From NCBI RefSeq assembly GCF_018362995.1, contig NZ_CP074372.1:3534001-3598000 (forward strand): a stretch of DNA of 64,000 bases. The letters are read 5' to 3'. The first letter of the stretch is position 1. Each line of letters begins with the position of its first letter. Below the pieces are notes generated by a model. It saw nothing but the letters and a program-made list of their open reading frames with translations. It was not told the origin of the DNA and did not search any database. Source of the DNA: Chryseobacterium indologenes. GTDB lineage: Bacteria > Bacteroidota > Bacteroidia > Flavobacteriales > Weeksellaceae. A program made the translations under genes and the position numbers. Shown here piece after piece: positions 8,899 to 17,411 of this stretch.

Positions 8899-9417
8899 TT
8901 AAGAGTGTCCGAAACCGATATTTCCTTTTTTGTCAGATAATTTCTTTTTGAAATCAATCATTCTAAGAGCTGTAACGGCTGCTTCAACTCCTTTGTTTCC
9001 AAGGTCACCACCGCTTCTTGCGATAGATTGCTCTTTAGTGTCGTCTGTCAATACACAGAAAATTGTAGGAGTGTCCGTCATAATGTTACAGTCTTTGATT
9101 CCCTGTGCTACTGCAGAACATACATAGTCAAAATGAGGAGTTTCCCCACGGATTACACACCCGATAGAAATTACTGCGTCATATTTTCTCTCTTTGCAAA
9201 GCTGCATGCTTGCATAGTTGAGTTCAAAAGCTCCGGGAACAGAGAAAAGTTTGATGTTTTCAGGTTTTACCCCCTCTTTTTCAAGGATTTCCAAAGCTGC
9301 ATCACGAAGATTGTACGTTACAAAATCATTCCACTCAGAAAAAACAATGCCGATAGAAAAATCTTCGGCATTAGTTATATGAAGTGGCTTGTAATCGGAA
9401 AGATTAACTGTTGCCAT
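8899..9417 (-). CDS. ribH: 6,7-dimethyl-8-ribityllumazine synthase
   Basis: Lumazine synthase, the penultimate step of riboflavin synthesis: it joins 5-amino-6-ribitylaminouracil with 3,4-dihydroxy-2-butanone 4-phosphate. The 172-aa length fits. Visible family motifs: FSVPGAFELNYA, VISIGCVIRGETPHFDYVC (with the catalytic-type His), and VLTDDTKEQSIARSGG. No other rib gene is nearby. It follows the TPR gene by 3 bases and is presumably transcribed from that gene's promoter (10150-10180), with a terminator at 8853-8872. Confidence 0.97.
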   Translation of the reverse strand: MATVNLSDYKPLHITNAEDFSIGIVFSEWNDFVTYNLRDAALEILEKEGVKPENIKLFSVPGAFELNYASMQLCKERKYDAVISIGCVIRGETPHFDYVCSAVAQGIKDCNIMTDTPTIFCVLTDDTKEQSIARSGGDLGNKGVEAAVTALRMIDFKKKLSDKKGNIGFGHS

Positions 9418-9420
9418 TTT

Positions 9421-10128
9421 TTAGTAATATTTAGTCATTTCAATATAAGAATCAGACATTCCGTTGTCGTAGTCCTGATATTTCTCATCAATTGCAGAGA
9501 AGTATTTTTTAGCTTCTGCATTTTTCTTTAATCCTAAAGCAACGATACCTGCTTTTCTTGTGAAATAGTATGCTGTATACGGATCATCAGAAGCTGTTGC
9601 TGCTTTGTCTAATAAAGCTAAAGCTTCATCATTTTTGTTAAGACCTGATTTAGCATCTGCCATAGCTCCGTATTTCATTGCTACTAAAGTTTTGTTGTCA
9701 GATGAAAATTGATCTAAAAGATCATAAGCTTCCTGGAATTTTCCTTCCTTGAACTTTAATAAACCTGCATTATAAGATGAAAGTTTACCAATTTTAGTAG
9801 AAGAATATTCGTTATATGTACCTACAAAACCTGGGTTAGCTGCAGATTTTCCACCCAAAGCATCTTTATCTTTACCTTCAGTAAGACTTTTTTGAGCAGA
9901 AAGGAAACTTTTCACAGCTTCAGCATTCTTTGGAGCAATTACAAATTGCTTGTAAGCGAAGAATCCTAACACTGCTAAAATTAATGCTCCAAATACAAAA
10001 CCTAGAGGCTTTGAATATTTTTCAACAAATCTTTCAGTGTTTAAAGCTTCTCTGTCAAGGTCTTTAAAGAACTCAACCGTTTCTTTACCTTCTTGCTCGT
10101 TCTGAGCACTCTTTCCCAATTTTGCCAT
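9421..10128 (-). CDS. Membrane-anchored tetratricopeptide repeat protein
   Basis: 235 aa. The N-terminal 50 residues are charged and cytosolic, then one membrane segment (about residues 46-66, LGFVFGALILAVLGFFAYKQF), then a TPR-like helical region outside (for example AGLLKFKEGKFQEAYDLLDQF and repeats to the end). This architecture is like YfgM/ancillary SecYEG proteins, which have one TM helix followed by TPRs; exact orthology is not shown. Immediately upstream of ribH (3-base gap), with a very good promoter. Confidence 0.85.
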   Translation of the reverse strand: MAKLGKSAQNEQEGKETVEFFKDLDREALNTERFVEKYSKPLGFVFGALILAVLGFFAYKQFVIAPKNAEAVKSFLSAQKSLTEGKDKDALGGKSAANPGFVGTYNEYSSTKIGKLSSYNAGLLKFKEGKFQEAYDLLDQFSSDNKTLVAMKYGAMADAKSGLNKNDEALALLDKAATASDDPYTAYYFTRKAGIVALGLKKNAEAKKYFSAIDEKYQDYDNGMSDSYIEMTKYY

Positions 10129-10149
10129 AAGTTTTTAAAAATTGAAATG

Positions 10150-10180
10150 CAAATTTAATTGTTTCTGAGAGATTTACAAA
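10150..10180 (-). promoter_or_regulatory. Promoter for TPR gene and ribH
   Basis: Minus strand TTTG (10177-10180), 19-base spacer, TAAATTTG (10150-10157), 21 bases upstream of the ATG at 10128. An excellent match in both sequence and spacing to the Bacteroidota promoter. Confidence 0.8.
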
Positions 10181-10251
10181 ATACTTTCTGAGTATTATTG
10201 ATGAAATCTTGTGAATTGTTAATTGTGAATGATGAATTTATTAAAAAAAAG

Positions 10252-10345
10252 ATGCTTCGGCAAGCTCAGTATGACACTTTTAATACTACTTGCTTTCATC
10301 TCAAAGTAAATTATTAGCGTTGTCATGCTGAGCCTGTCGAAGCAT
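10252..10345. repeat. REP-like inverted repeat downstream of apt
   Basis: Two 25-base arms, 10252-10276 and 10321-10345, are reverse complements with 22 of 25 matches, separated by 44 bases. The right arm contains CTGAGCCTGTCGAAGCAT. Two of the three mismatches would be G-U in RNA, so the hairpin potential is kept. GCTTCGACAGGCTCAG-type repeats are dispersed in many flavobacterial genomes (general knowledge). It begins 13 bases after the apt stop codon and may act as a transcript end or stabiliser. Confidence 0.75.
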
Positions 10346-10357
10346 ATATATTAAATC

Positions 10358-10894
10358 TTAATATCCTAAAATATGGTAGATCTCTGCACCGAATTTTTTC
10401 AGCTTTTCGTCACCACCCAAGCCTTGTAAGCCAATTAGGAAACTGAATTGGGAAACAGTTGCTCCCTGTTTTTCTATCAGTTTAGCTGCTGCTTCAGTAG
10501 TTCCTCCTGTTGCTAAAAGATCATCATGAATCAAAACTCTTTGTCCCGGTTTTATCTGTCCTTCGCGGGTTTCGATGATGGCACTTCCATATTCCAGATC
10601 GTATTTTTCTGAAATGACAGGGGGAGGAAGTTTTCCGGCTTTTCTGATTAAGATGAACGGAACTTCCAATGCTACGGCAATTGCAATTCCAAACAAATAA
10701 CCACGGCTTTCGATTCCGCAGACTGCATCCACTTTCCCTTTACTGAAGGCTGCAAGATCTGCAATCACGTCTTCGTAAAGTTTCGGGTCTAAAAAGATGG
10801 GTGAAATATCCTTAAACTGTATTCCCGGAATCGGAAAATCAGGGATATTTTCAATTGTTTCTTCTAATTTTTTGATCAGTTCTGCTGAAGCCAT
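10358..10894 (-). CDS. apt: Adenine phosphoribosyltransferase
   Basis: Purine salvage enzyme: adenine plus PRPP gives AMP. 178 aa. Motifs: IPDFPIPGIQFKDISP near residue 17, FILIRKAGKLPPP for base and pyrophosphate contacts, and the PRPP-binding loop VLIHDDLLATGGTTEAA near residue 120. Starts 3 bases after the stop of the lipoprotein gene, so they share a transcript; the REP-like repeat follows the stop codon. PRPP would come from Prs, encoded at 34096. Confidence 0.97.
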   Translation of the reverse strand: MASAELIKKLEETIENIPDFPIPGIQFKDISPIFLDPKLYEDVIADLAAFSKGKVDAVCGIESRGYLFGIAIAVALEVPFILIRKAGKLPPPVISEKYDLEYGSAIIETREGQIKPGQRVLIHDDLLATGGTTEAAAKLIEKQGATVSQFSFLIGLQGLGGDEKLKKFGAEIYHILGY

Positions 10895-10897
10895 TTA

Positions 10898-12097
10898 TTA
10901 ATTAATTTTATAGCTGGAAATTTTCCAGTCTCCGTTTACATTTTTAAGGCCGAAAGTTACTTTTAATGAAGTTGTCTTCCCGCTTTTATCCGTTACATCA
11001 TAGGTGGCATTTACGCTTGCACTGTTGGCTGTGGCACCACTTGTAGTAATATTCTTTACGCTTACATTTTTCACAGATCCGAAACCTGAAGTAGGATTTG
11101 AGAAAGACTCATAGCTTCCCCAGCTTGGATTGCTGGCTGTTTCGTAAGCTGCTTTTAAGTTTTGTGAACTTACGCTGTTCAAAAATTTACTTACTGTATT
11201 TTTAGGATCTGCAGTTGGCTGTTTTGGAGCAGCTGGTGCTGATGGATTAGCTGTTGCAGGATCTGTAGTTGTTCCGGTGGTTGCAGATGGATTATTAGGA
11301 TCTATTACAGCACTCGGTTGGTCGGGTACAGCTGTTGTATCGGTTTTAGGAATGGCAGGAACTTTCAGAGCTGCTGCATTCACATCAAGACCAATTTTTG
11401 ACATTTTGAAAGTTTTCGCAGTTGTTTTTACAGAAACTGTGATATCGATTTTGTTATCTACAACTTTTGCTGCCGGAATAGAGGAGAACTTTAGGTTGAA
11501 TCCTTTAAAGTTATTATCCTGCATCAGGTTTTTAGCGGTAGCAAGTCTTACTCCGTTACTGAATACTTCAAGGGTTGCTTCCAGACCTGCACCTGTAAAA
11601 GATACCGGGTTTCCTGCAGCATCTACAAGTCTTGGTACAATTTGAATAGCAGTAGGAGCTCCGGTTCCGTCATCTCCTGTAGGTTTCGTTATAAGGCTTA
11701 ATGATCCTGCTTTTACGTCATTAGGATCGCTTTCTTTAGCTTTATCATCCCCGAAGATATTCATTTCTCCAAGTGATGGAGGGGCAGTACTGGCCCATTC
11801 TATTCCGTTTTTCTGCGCAACTTCGTCTGCCAGGGACATAATCTCAGGAACTTTTTTCCCGTTGATCAGCTTTCCAAGGGCTTTTAGCTCGTTTACATCA
11901 CCATCGGCTTCTACGCCAAATGTTTTAAGGATATAAAGAGCCTCATTAAACTTAATCTGTTTAATGGTTGGTAAACTGGAAGTCATATCATTGATACTTG
12001 ACTGCAGTGTTTTAGTATTCGTAGCATCTACATGATCTTTCTTACATGCTGTAAAAAGCAACAGACTGAAAACAAGTAGAAAAGAAAACTTTTTCAT
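10898..12097 (-). CDS. Uncharacterised lipoprotein with C-terminal NTF2-like/DUF4878-like domain
   Basis: 399-aa lipoprotein: lipobox LLFTAC with Cys18. The first part (residues ~20-250) has no family I recognise. A Thr/Pro/Ala-rich linker (about residues 250-295, for example ATTGTTTDPATANPSAPA) joins it to a C-terminal ~100-residue domain (from TVSKFLNSVSSQNLKAAYE to VNGDWKISSYKIN) that resembles the DUF4878/NTF2-like lipoprotein fold. Likely anchored in the outer membrane facing the periplasm. Co-transcribed with apt (3 bases apart), with no evident functional tie. Confidence 0.8.
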   Translation of the reverse strand: MKKFSFLLVFSLLLFTACKKDHVDATNTKTLQSSINDMTSSLPTIKQIKFNEALYILKTFGVEADGDVNELKALGKLINGKKVPEIMSLADEVAQKNGIEWASTAPPSLGEMNIFGDDKAKESDPNDVKAGSLSLITKPTGDDGTGAPTAIQIVPRLVDAAGNPVSFTGAGLEATLEVFSNGVRLATAKNLMQDNNFKGFNLKFSSIPAAKVVDNKIDITVSVKTTAKTFKMSKIGLDVNAAALKVPAIPKTDTTAVPDQPSAVIDPNNPSATTGTTTDPATANPSAPAAPKQPTADPKNTVSKFLNSVSSQNLKAAYETASNPSWGSYESFSNPTSGFGSVKNVSVKNITTSGATANSASVNATYDVTDKSGKTTSLKVTFGLKNVNGDWKISSYKIN

Positions 12098-12114
12098 TTT
12101 TATTTGGTTTGTTG

Positions 12115-12122
12115 CAAATTTA
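12115..12122 (-). promoter_or_regulatory. -7 box for lipoprotein-apt transcript
   Basis: TAAATTTG on the minus strand, 17 bases upstream of the lipoprotein ATG. No TTTG at the standard distance. Confidence 0.45.
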
Positions 12123-12272
12123 ATAAAACCTTTATTAATACCGGATTTTATTTTTTACTTTATGTTTTTTGCTTAATTATTATTTTTTTCCTGAAAAGGA
12201 TGATGTTCTTTTAATTTTAGAATTCAATTTGAATATTTAGAGCATGGAAAGTGATTCTGAACCGGGTTTTCA

Positions 12273-13289
12273 TTATTTTTTATTGGTTTGCTCTTTTAGA
12301 TCACCTTTGAAAAAACTGCTGAAAATGGTCTGCATATTAGGAAATGATGAATCCTGCCAGTAGGGTGTTTTGTAATTGCTGTTGTCTTTATCGAATTTCA
12401 CTTTCTCAATATCATTGTCATTACTGAAATTAAGTTCTGCGGGATAAAAGTTAGTATAAACGGCTATCTGATTGTAATTGGGTTCGCTTTTATGTTTTAG
12501 TTTTACAAAAATAAGCTCATTATACTCCAGGAAATCTTTCAGTGTTTTTTCTGATCCCTTGTCAAAGGACATATTTAAAATTGTTCTGATATCATAGAAT
12601 CTGTATCCTAAGAAAGAAAATTCTTTATCCTGAAGCAGGCCACCAGTTACTTCGATCTGATCTTTGCGATCCCCTTTTAATTCTTTAATGATATTTTTTG
12701 TTGTTTTATATTCTTCCGGATTTCCTACGTTTTTAAGTTTTGGAAGCTGCAGGGAATTTCCATAATCCCATGATGAAGTTTCTTTTTTCTCATTTTTAGA
12801 TTCTGCCAGTCTGAAAACTCTGTACTGTTCTACATTGGCGCTTTTCAGTTTTTTTGATTTATTATCAAAAATGTAGGTTACAATTCCGTCTGCGTAACTA
12901 TTTAGTTTATTGTTTACGGTTACATAAGCGTTAAAATTTCCTTTGATGAAAATGTATTTGGCTGGCTTATTATTTTTGATGACAACGGTTTCAATTTCTT
13001 TTACCTGATCATTGATTTTAATGATTGGCTGGTCAAAATCTGAATAGGATAGTGTGGCAACCGGAAAGTTATTATAAACCAGCTGAAATTTTTCCTGAGC
13101 AGGAGATAGTGACTGTTTGTCAATCTTGCCATCAATATCAGAGTAGGCGAGGATGCTGCCGTCTTTGCCAAATACGGAAACTCTGGGAAGAGGGTTATTA
13201 TTTTTTTCAGAAACAAAAGTAATGACCTGTGCATTCGTGAATACGGAGATCAGAGTGAATAGAAAGTAAAAAAGGTGAATTTTTTTCAT
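12273..13289 (-). CDS. Secreted protein of unknown function, carboxypeptidase-regulatory-like N-terminus
   Basis: 338 aa with a signal peptide (cleavage near VFTNAQ). Residues ~20-95 (ITFVSEKNNNPLPRVSVFG ... DIDGKID) look like the carboxypeptidase-D regulatory-like beta-sandwich common at the start of Bacteroidota outer-membrane proteins, but there is no TonB-dependent barrel behind it. The remaining ~240 residues are unrecognised and lysine-rich. Monocistronic; 168 bases separate it from the act operon, with a terminator between (13395-13425). Function unknown. Confidence 0.75.
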   Translation of the reverse strand: MKKIHLFYFLFTLISVFTNAQVITFVSEKNNNPLPRVSVFGKDGSILAYSDIDGKIDKQSLSPAQEKFQLVYNNFPVATLSYSDFDQPIIKINDQVKEIETVVIKNNKPAKYIFIKGNFNAYVTVNNKLNSYADGIVTYIFDNKSKKLKSANVEQYRVFRLAESKNEKKETSSWDYGNSLQLPKLKNVGNPEEYKTTKNIIKELKGDRKDQIEVTGGLLQDKEFSFLGYRFYDIRTILNMSFDKGSEKTLKDFLEYNELIFVKLKHKSEPNYNQIAVYTNFYPAELNFSNDNDIEKVKFDKDNSNYKTPYWQDSSFPNMQTIFSSFFKGDLKEQTNKK

Positions 13290-13394
13290 TGGAGTATTTT
13301 GTTTTTGGCGTTAATAATACAACCGACTTTTATATAAAGACTCGAAAAACAGAAAATGGTTGCCTGAAAATTCTTGTTTGCGTCATTGCATAAA

Positions 13395-13425
13395 AAAAGA
13401 CTGATTGTTTAACAATCAGTCTTTT
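13395..13425 (-). terminator. Terminator of the act operon
   Basis: Perfect 15-base arms AAAAGACTGATTGTT / AACAATCAGTCTTTT, rich in T on the minus strand side, 25 bases after the actF stop codon. Confidence 0.88.
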
Positions 13426-13449
13426 ATAATTTTATTTTGTTACAAGTCC

Positions 13450-14781
13450 TTAGAAAGGATACTCATAAATTTCAGATTCGTGTAAGAATGGGTTTCCTGT
13501 AGGAATCAACTTCAGTTTTGATAAAGCTGAAAGTACAGTAAACATAAATAGTCCAGCTACGAATAGAACTGCTCCAAGGATTAACAAGAATACTTCAGGA
13601 GTGTTCCAGTATGGTCCTACCGTTCCCGGCATTACCATGTTGAAGTAATCTAAAAGGTGTCCTAAGATAACTACTACTGCCATTGTGGTAACTACTTTGT
13701 AGTTTCTCTTGATGCTGCTGCTTACTAATACCAATAGCGGTAATAAGAAGTTTACAATCAGCATTGGTAAAAACGTAGTACCATAGTGCTGGAATCTACC
13801 GAAGAAGTAGTTAACCTCTTCCGGAACGTTTGCATACCAGTAAAGCATGAACTGAGCGAACCATGTATATGTCCAAAGCATACTTGTAGCGAAAAGGAAA
13901 ACTCCTAAATCGTGTAAGTGGTTGTCATTGAACTGTGGTAAGAAACCATTTTTCTTAAGATAGACACTTAATAAAATGATTACAGCAATACCACTTGAAA
14001 GGCAGCTAACCATTGAATACCAGATGTACATTGTAGAGTACCAGTGAGGGTCAATAGACATCAACCAGTCCCAAGCCCAAGCTGCAGAAGCAAATCCGAA
14101 GAATACGATATATCCTACTGCCCATCTGTAAAGGAACTGATATTCCACTTTTGATTTTGTCTCGTCTACTTTTTTAGACTGAGCTTTAAGTTTCCAAGCA
14201 AAGAAAGAAGCACCAATCACATAGATTAAAGTTCTTATTGCATAGAAAGGAATATTTAAGAATCTTTTCTTTTCAAATAGGATCACATCAAAATGAGCAG
14301 ACTCTGGATTTGTCAATTCAGGGTCCATCCAGTGGAATAAATGACCATTATGAGTGATGTTTAGGATCATTAAGATAACCAGGATTGCACCACCGTAAGG
14401 AATATAAGAAGCAATAGCCTCCATTACTCTTGTGATGATAATAGGCCATCCTGCGTGAGCTGCGTGCTGAATACAGTAAAAGAACAGTACAGCGCAACTT
14501 ACTCCAAAGAAAAAGACAGCTACAAAGTGCAGCGATGCTAATGGCTGGTTGTGAACCTGAAGCTCAGCATGCTCTAAATGAGCTGCGTGATCCTGAGGTC
14601 CCACCATTTCACTTGAGTGTGTAGGAGCATCATGACCAGAAGCATGAACAGCTTCCATCATGTGTTCTATTTTCTCAGTAGAAATTCCTTTGTTCATAAA
14701 GAAACCAATACCGAAAAGAACTAAACCTACAACAAGAAGTATTATAGAAGTTGATTTTAATTTTGGTGAAAAACTATACAT
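13450..14781 (-). CDS. actF: Alternative complex III membrane subunit ActF (quinol:cytochrome c oxidoreductase)
   Basis: 443-aa NrfD-type polytopic membrane protein, about ten hydrophobic segments, last gene of the act operon. In alternative complex III, ActC and ActF are related NrfD-like subunits; ActC is linked to quinol oxidation and ActF packs beside it. An unusual His-rich soluble stretch (about residues 38-75, HASGHDAPTHSSEM, HAAHLEHAELQVH) follows the first membrane segment. Ends with KLIPTGNPFLHESEIYEYPF. Eight bases separate it from actE. No oxidase genes follow; a terminator does. Confidence 0.9.
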   Translation of the reverse strand: MYSFSPKLKSTSIILLVVGLVLFGIGFFMNKGISTEKIEHMMEAVHASGHDAPTHSSEMVGPQDHAAHLEHAELQVHNQPLASLHFVAVFFFGVSCAVLFFYCIQHAAHAGWPIIITRVMEAIASYIPYGGAILVILMILNITHNGHLFHWMDPELTNPESAHFDVILFEKKRFLNIPFYAIRTLIYVIGASFFAWKLKAQSKKVDETKSKVEYQFLYRWAVGYIVFFGFASAAWAWDWLMSIDPHWYSTMYIWYSMVSCLSSGIAVIILLSVYLKKNGFLPQFNDNHLHDLGVFLFATSMLWTYTWFAQFMLYWYANVPEEVNYFFGRFQHYGTTFLPMLIVNFLLPLLVLVSSSIKRNYKVVTTMAVVVILGHLLDYFNMVMPGTVGPYWNTPEVFLLILGAVLFVAGLFMFTVLSALSKLKLIPTGNPFLHESEIYEYPF

Positions 14782-14789
14782 TTCTTTTC

Positions 14790-15479
14790 TTATTTTTTAG
14801 TTTCGGTAGTCGTTTCAGTTGTTGCTGGTGCCGCCGCTGTAGCTGCTGCCGGTGCTGCTGCTCCTTTTTTGAAAGCACTCATCACATACATTGCTACTCT
14901 CCATCTGTCTCCTGCGTTCAATTGTCCCGCATAAGATCCCATGGCATTTCTACCGTTTGTTAATACATAATGAACAGATCCTACAGTAATTTCTCTGTCA
15001 GCATAGTTTGGTACTCCAGAGAATGCTCCACTTTGAACGATAGGTCCTTGTCCATCACCTCCTGTACCGTGACATGCAGCACAAGTGTGATCAAACAATA
15101 TTTTACCTCTTTCAAGATCCTTAGCTGCATTAGCAGGGTTCAAAGGAGATACTGTAAGTTTTTTAGAAGCGTCATACCCAGCGTTGTACTCGTCAACATT
15201 CTTAGGTAGTAAGCTTTCTTCAAAAATGCCATCTTTATTTTGAGAAACTGATCCTTCTACAGGAGAAAGACCTGTTGCGCCACTATTTTTAACAAAAGCA
15301 GGAATTTCATTTTCATGATCTGAATAAGCATCCTGTGCTTTCATCAATGGATCATAAGCTACCGGAAAATACATGTCCGGGAAATATACCAGCGGAGTAT
15401 TCTCCTTTGGTCCGCAAGAGTTAAGTAAAACCGTTGTTAAACCTAAAACTGCTGTAATTTTTAATACATTCTTTTTCAT
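14790..15479 (-). CDS. actE: Alternative complex III monoheme cytochrome c lipoprotein ActE
   Basis: 229-aa periplasmic c-type cytochrome with a lipobox (LNSCG, Cys22) and a single heme-attachment motif CAACH (C133, C136, H137). A likely axial Met lies in NAMGSYAGQL. The C-terminal 25 residues are an Ala/Thr-rich tail (AAPAAATAAAPATTETTTETKK). In alternative complex III, ActE takes electrons from the ActA hemes towards the oxidase. Two bases... the start follows the actD stop by a single base, so translation is likely coupled. Confidence 0.93.
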   Translation of the reverse strand: MKKNVLKITAVLGLTTVLLNSCGPKENTPLVYFPDMYFPVAYDPLMKAQDAYSDHENEIPAFVKNSGATGLSPVEGSVSQNKDGIFEESLLPKNVDEYNAGYDASKKLTVSPLNPANAAKDLERGKILFDHTCAACHGTGGDGQGPIVQSGAFSGVPNYADREITVGSVHYVLTNGRNAMGSYAGQLNAGDRWRVAMYVMSAFKKGAAAPAAATAAAPATTETTTETKK

Positions 15480-15480
15480 T

Positions 15481-16002
15481 TTAAGCGTCTTTAACAGTTA
15501 TTTCTTCAACTCCAGTTTCAATAAGCAACTGTTTTACAGATTCTACATCTTCAGTTACAAATTCCATCATGAATTTATCATCAGTAGTTCTCGGGTCTGG
15601 GTTCTGAGCAGGAGCTCCCGGATACATTTTGTTTCTAACCAAGAAAGTTAAAGACATCATGTGAGCAGCACAGAATACCATTAATTCGAACATTGGAACT
15701 ACGAATGCCGGCATGTTGTGTGCCCAGTCAAAAGCTGGTTTACCACCGATATTCTGCGGCCAGTCGTGATTCATCACATACCAAGTTACAGTAGCACCGA
15801 TAGTAACACCGTAAAGAGCATATAAGAATGCGGCATCAGAAATTCTTGTTTTCTTTAACCCTAAAGCCTTGTCTAGTCCGTGAACCGGAAACGGAGTATA
15901 CACTTCGTTTATAGCGATTCCTTTATCGTTGAATGCCTTAACGCCGTTCATTAAATCGTCGTCATCAGCATAAAGTCCGTATACAATTTTAGTGGTGCTC
16001 AT
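15481..16002 (-). CDS. actD: Alternative complex III subunit ActD (DUF3341)
   Basis: 173-aa subunit with two hydrophobic hairpin segments (AALYGVTIGATVTWYVMNH and FVVPMFELMVFCAAHMMSLTF). The frame is open to 16029, but ATG at 16002 (MSTTKIVYGLYADDDDLM) is chosen: it has AAGGAG just upstream and matches DUF3341 starts. With this start it overlaps the end of actC by 14 bases. Structural subunit that anchors the peripheral part to the membrane subunits. Confidence 0.92.
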   Translation of the reverse strand: MSTTKIVYGLYADDDDLMNGVKAFNDKGIAINEVYTPFPVHGLDKALGLKKTRISDAAFLYALYGVTIGATVTWYVMNHDWPQNIGGKPAFDWAHNMPAFVVPMFELMVFCAAHMMSLTFLVRNKMYPGAPAQNPDPRTTDDKFMMEFVTEDVESVKQLLIETGVEEITVKDA

Positions 16003-17386
16003 CTCCTTCTTTTGCTTTATAAGTTTCACCTGAGATTTTCAAAATCGATTTTAATTCAGCCTGTGCAATTACAGGGAATGTTCTTGCGTATAATAAGAAT
16101 AATACAGAGAAGAATCCGATAGTTCCCAAATATACACCCACATCAATGATCGTTGGCTTAAACATTGTCCATGATCCTGGTAAGTAGTCTCTAGAAAGGT
16201 TGATAACGATGATATCAAAACGCTCAAACCACATACCGATGTTGATGATTAATGCAACAATAAATGTCCAGATAATGTTCGTTCTAAGTCTCTTGAACCA
16301 GAATGAAGCAGGAACAACAAGGTTACAGATGATCAATGACCAGAATGCCCACCAGTAAGGTCCTACAGCAGCACCTGGAGAAAGATATGTGAAATCTTCA
16401 AATCTAGATCCTGAGTACCATCCGATGAAATATTCAGTAGCATAAGCTACAGTTACCATACCACCTGTAAGAACGATTACGATGTTCATAATTTCGATAT
16501 GATACATTGTAATATATTCTTCTAAGTGACAAACTTTTCTTGCAATTAACAATAGAGTCTGTACCATTGCAAATCCTGAGAAGATCGCACCAGCTACAAA
16601 GTAAGGAGGGTAGATTGTTGAGTGCCATCCTTTAATAACTGAAGTTGCGAAGTCAAAAGATACGGTAGTGTGTACTGAGAATACAAGTGGAGTAGCCAAA
16701 CCTGCAAGAACCAAAGAAAGTTCTTCGAATCTTTGCCAGTGTTTTGCTTTACCACCCCAACCGAATGCAAGGAATGTATAAATTTTCTTAGTCCAAGGAG
16801 TTTTCGCTCTATCTCTGATCATTGCAAAGTCAGGGATTAGTCCCATGAACCAGAATACAGTTGATACTGAGAAATACGTAGAGATCGCAAATACGTCCCA
16901 AAGTAGAGGAGAGTTGAAGTTCCCCCAAAGAGAACCGAATTGGTTTGGTAAAGGGAATACCCAATATCCAACCCAAACTCTACCCATGTGGATTACAGGG
17001 AAGATTGCTGCCTGTACAACCGCAAAGATCGTCATCGCCTCTGCAGATCTGTTTACAGACATTCTCCATCTCTGTCTAAATAATAATAATACTGCTGAGA
17101 TTAGGGTCCCGGCGTGACCGATACCTACCCACCATACGAAGTTGGTAATATCCCAACCCCAGTTAATAGTTCTGTTAAGCCCCCATGCTCCAATACCTGT
17201 CCCGATAGTGTAAGCGATACAGCCGAATCCATAGAGGAATAGAACTAGTGCAGCATATAGTGAGATCCACCATAATTTACCTGCTCTTTCTTCGATAGGT
17301 CGTGCGATATCTTCTGTAATATCGTGATAAGTTTTGTGACCAATAATTAGAGGTTCCCTTATCGGAGCTTCGTAATGTCCTGACAT
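15989..17386 (-). CDS. actC: Alternative complex III membrane subunit ActC (NrfD/PsrC-like)
   Basis: 465-aa NrfD/PsrC-family quinol-interacting subunit with about ten membrane segments. Family features visible: the N-terminal EAPIREPLIIGHKTYHDIT, WGWDITNFVWWVGIGHAGTLISAVLLLFRQ, and VHTTVSFDFATSVIKGWHSTIYPPYFV. It oxidises menaquinol and passes electrons to the ActB Fe-S clusters. Starts 25 bases after actB. Confidence 0.95.
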   Translation of the reverse strand: MSGHYEAPIREPLIIGHKTYHDITEDIARPIEERAGKLWWISLYAALVLFLYGFGCIAYTIGTGIGAWGLNRTINWGWDITNFVWWVGIGHAGTLISAVLLLFRQRWRMSVNRSAEAMTIFAVVQAAIFPVIHMGRVWVGYWVFPLPNQFGSLWGNFNSPLLWDVFAISTYFSVSTVFWFMGLIPDFAMIRDRAKTPWTKKIYTFLAFGWGGKAKHWQRFEELSLVLAGLATPLVFSVHTTVSFDFATSVIKGWHSTIYPPYFVAGAIFSGFAMVQTLLLIARKVCHLEEYITMYHIEIMNIVIVLTGGMVTVAYATEYFIGWYSGSRFEDFTYLSPGAAVGPYWWAFWSLIICNLVVPASFWFKRLRTNIIWTFIVALIINIGMWFERFDIIVINLSRDYLPGSWTMFKPTIIDVGVYLGTIGFFSVLFLLYARTFPVIAQAELKSILKISGETYKAKEGDEHH

Positions 17387-17411
17387 TTTTTACCTATTTA
17401 TTATTTAAACT

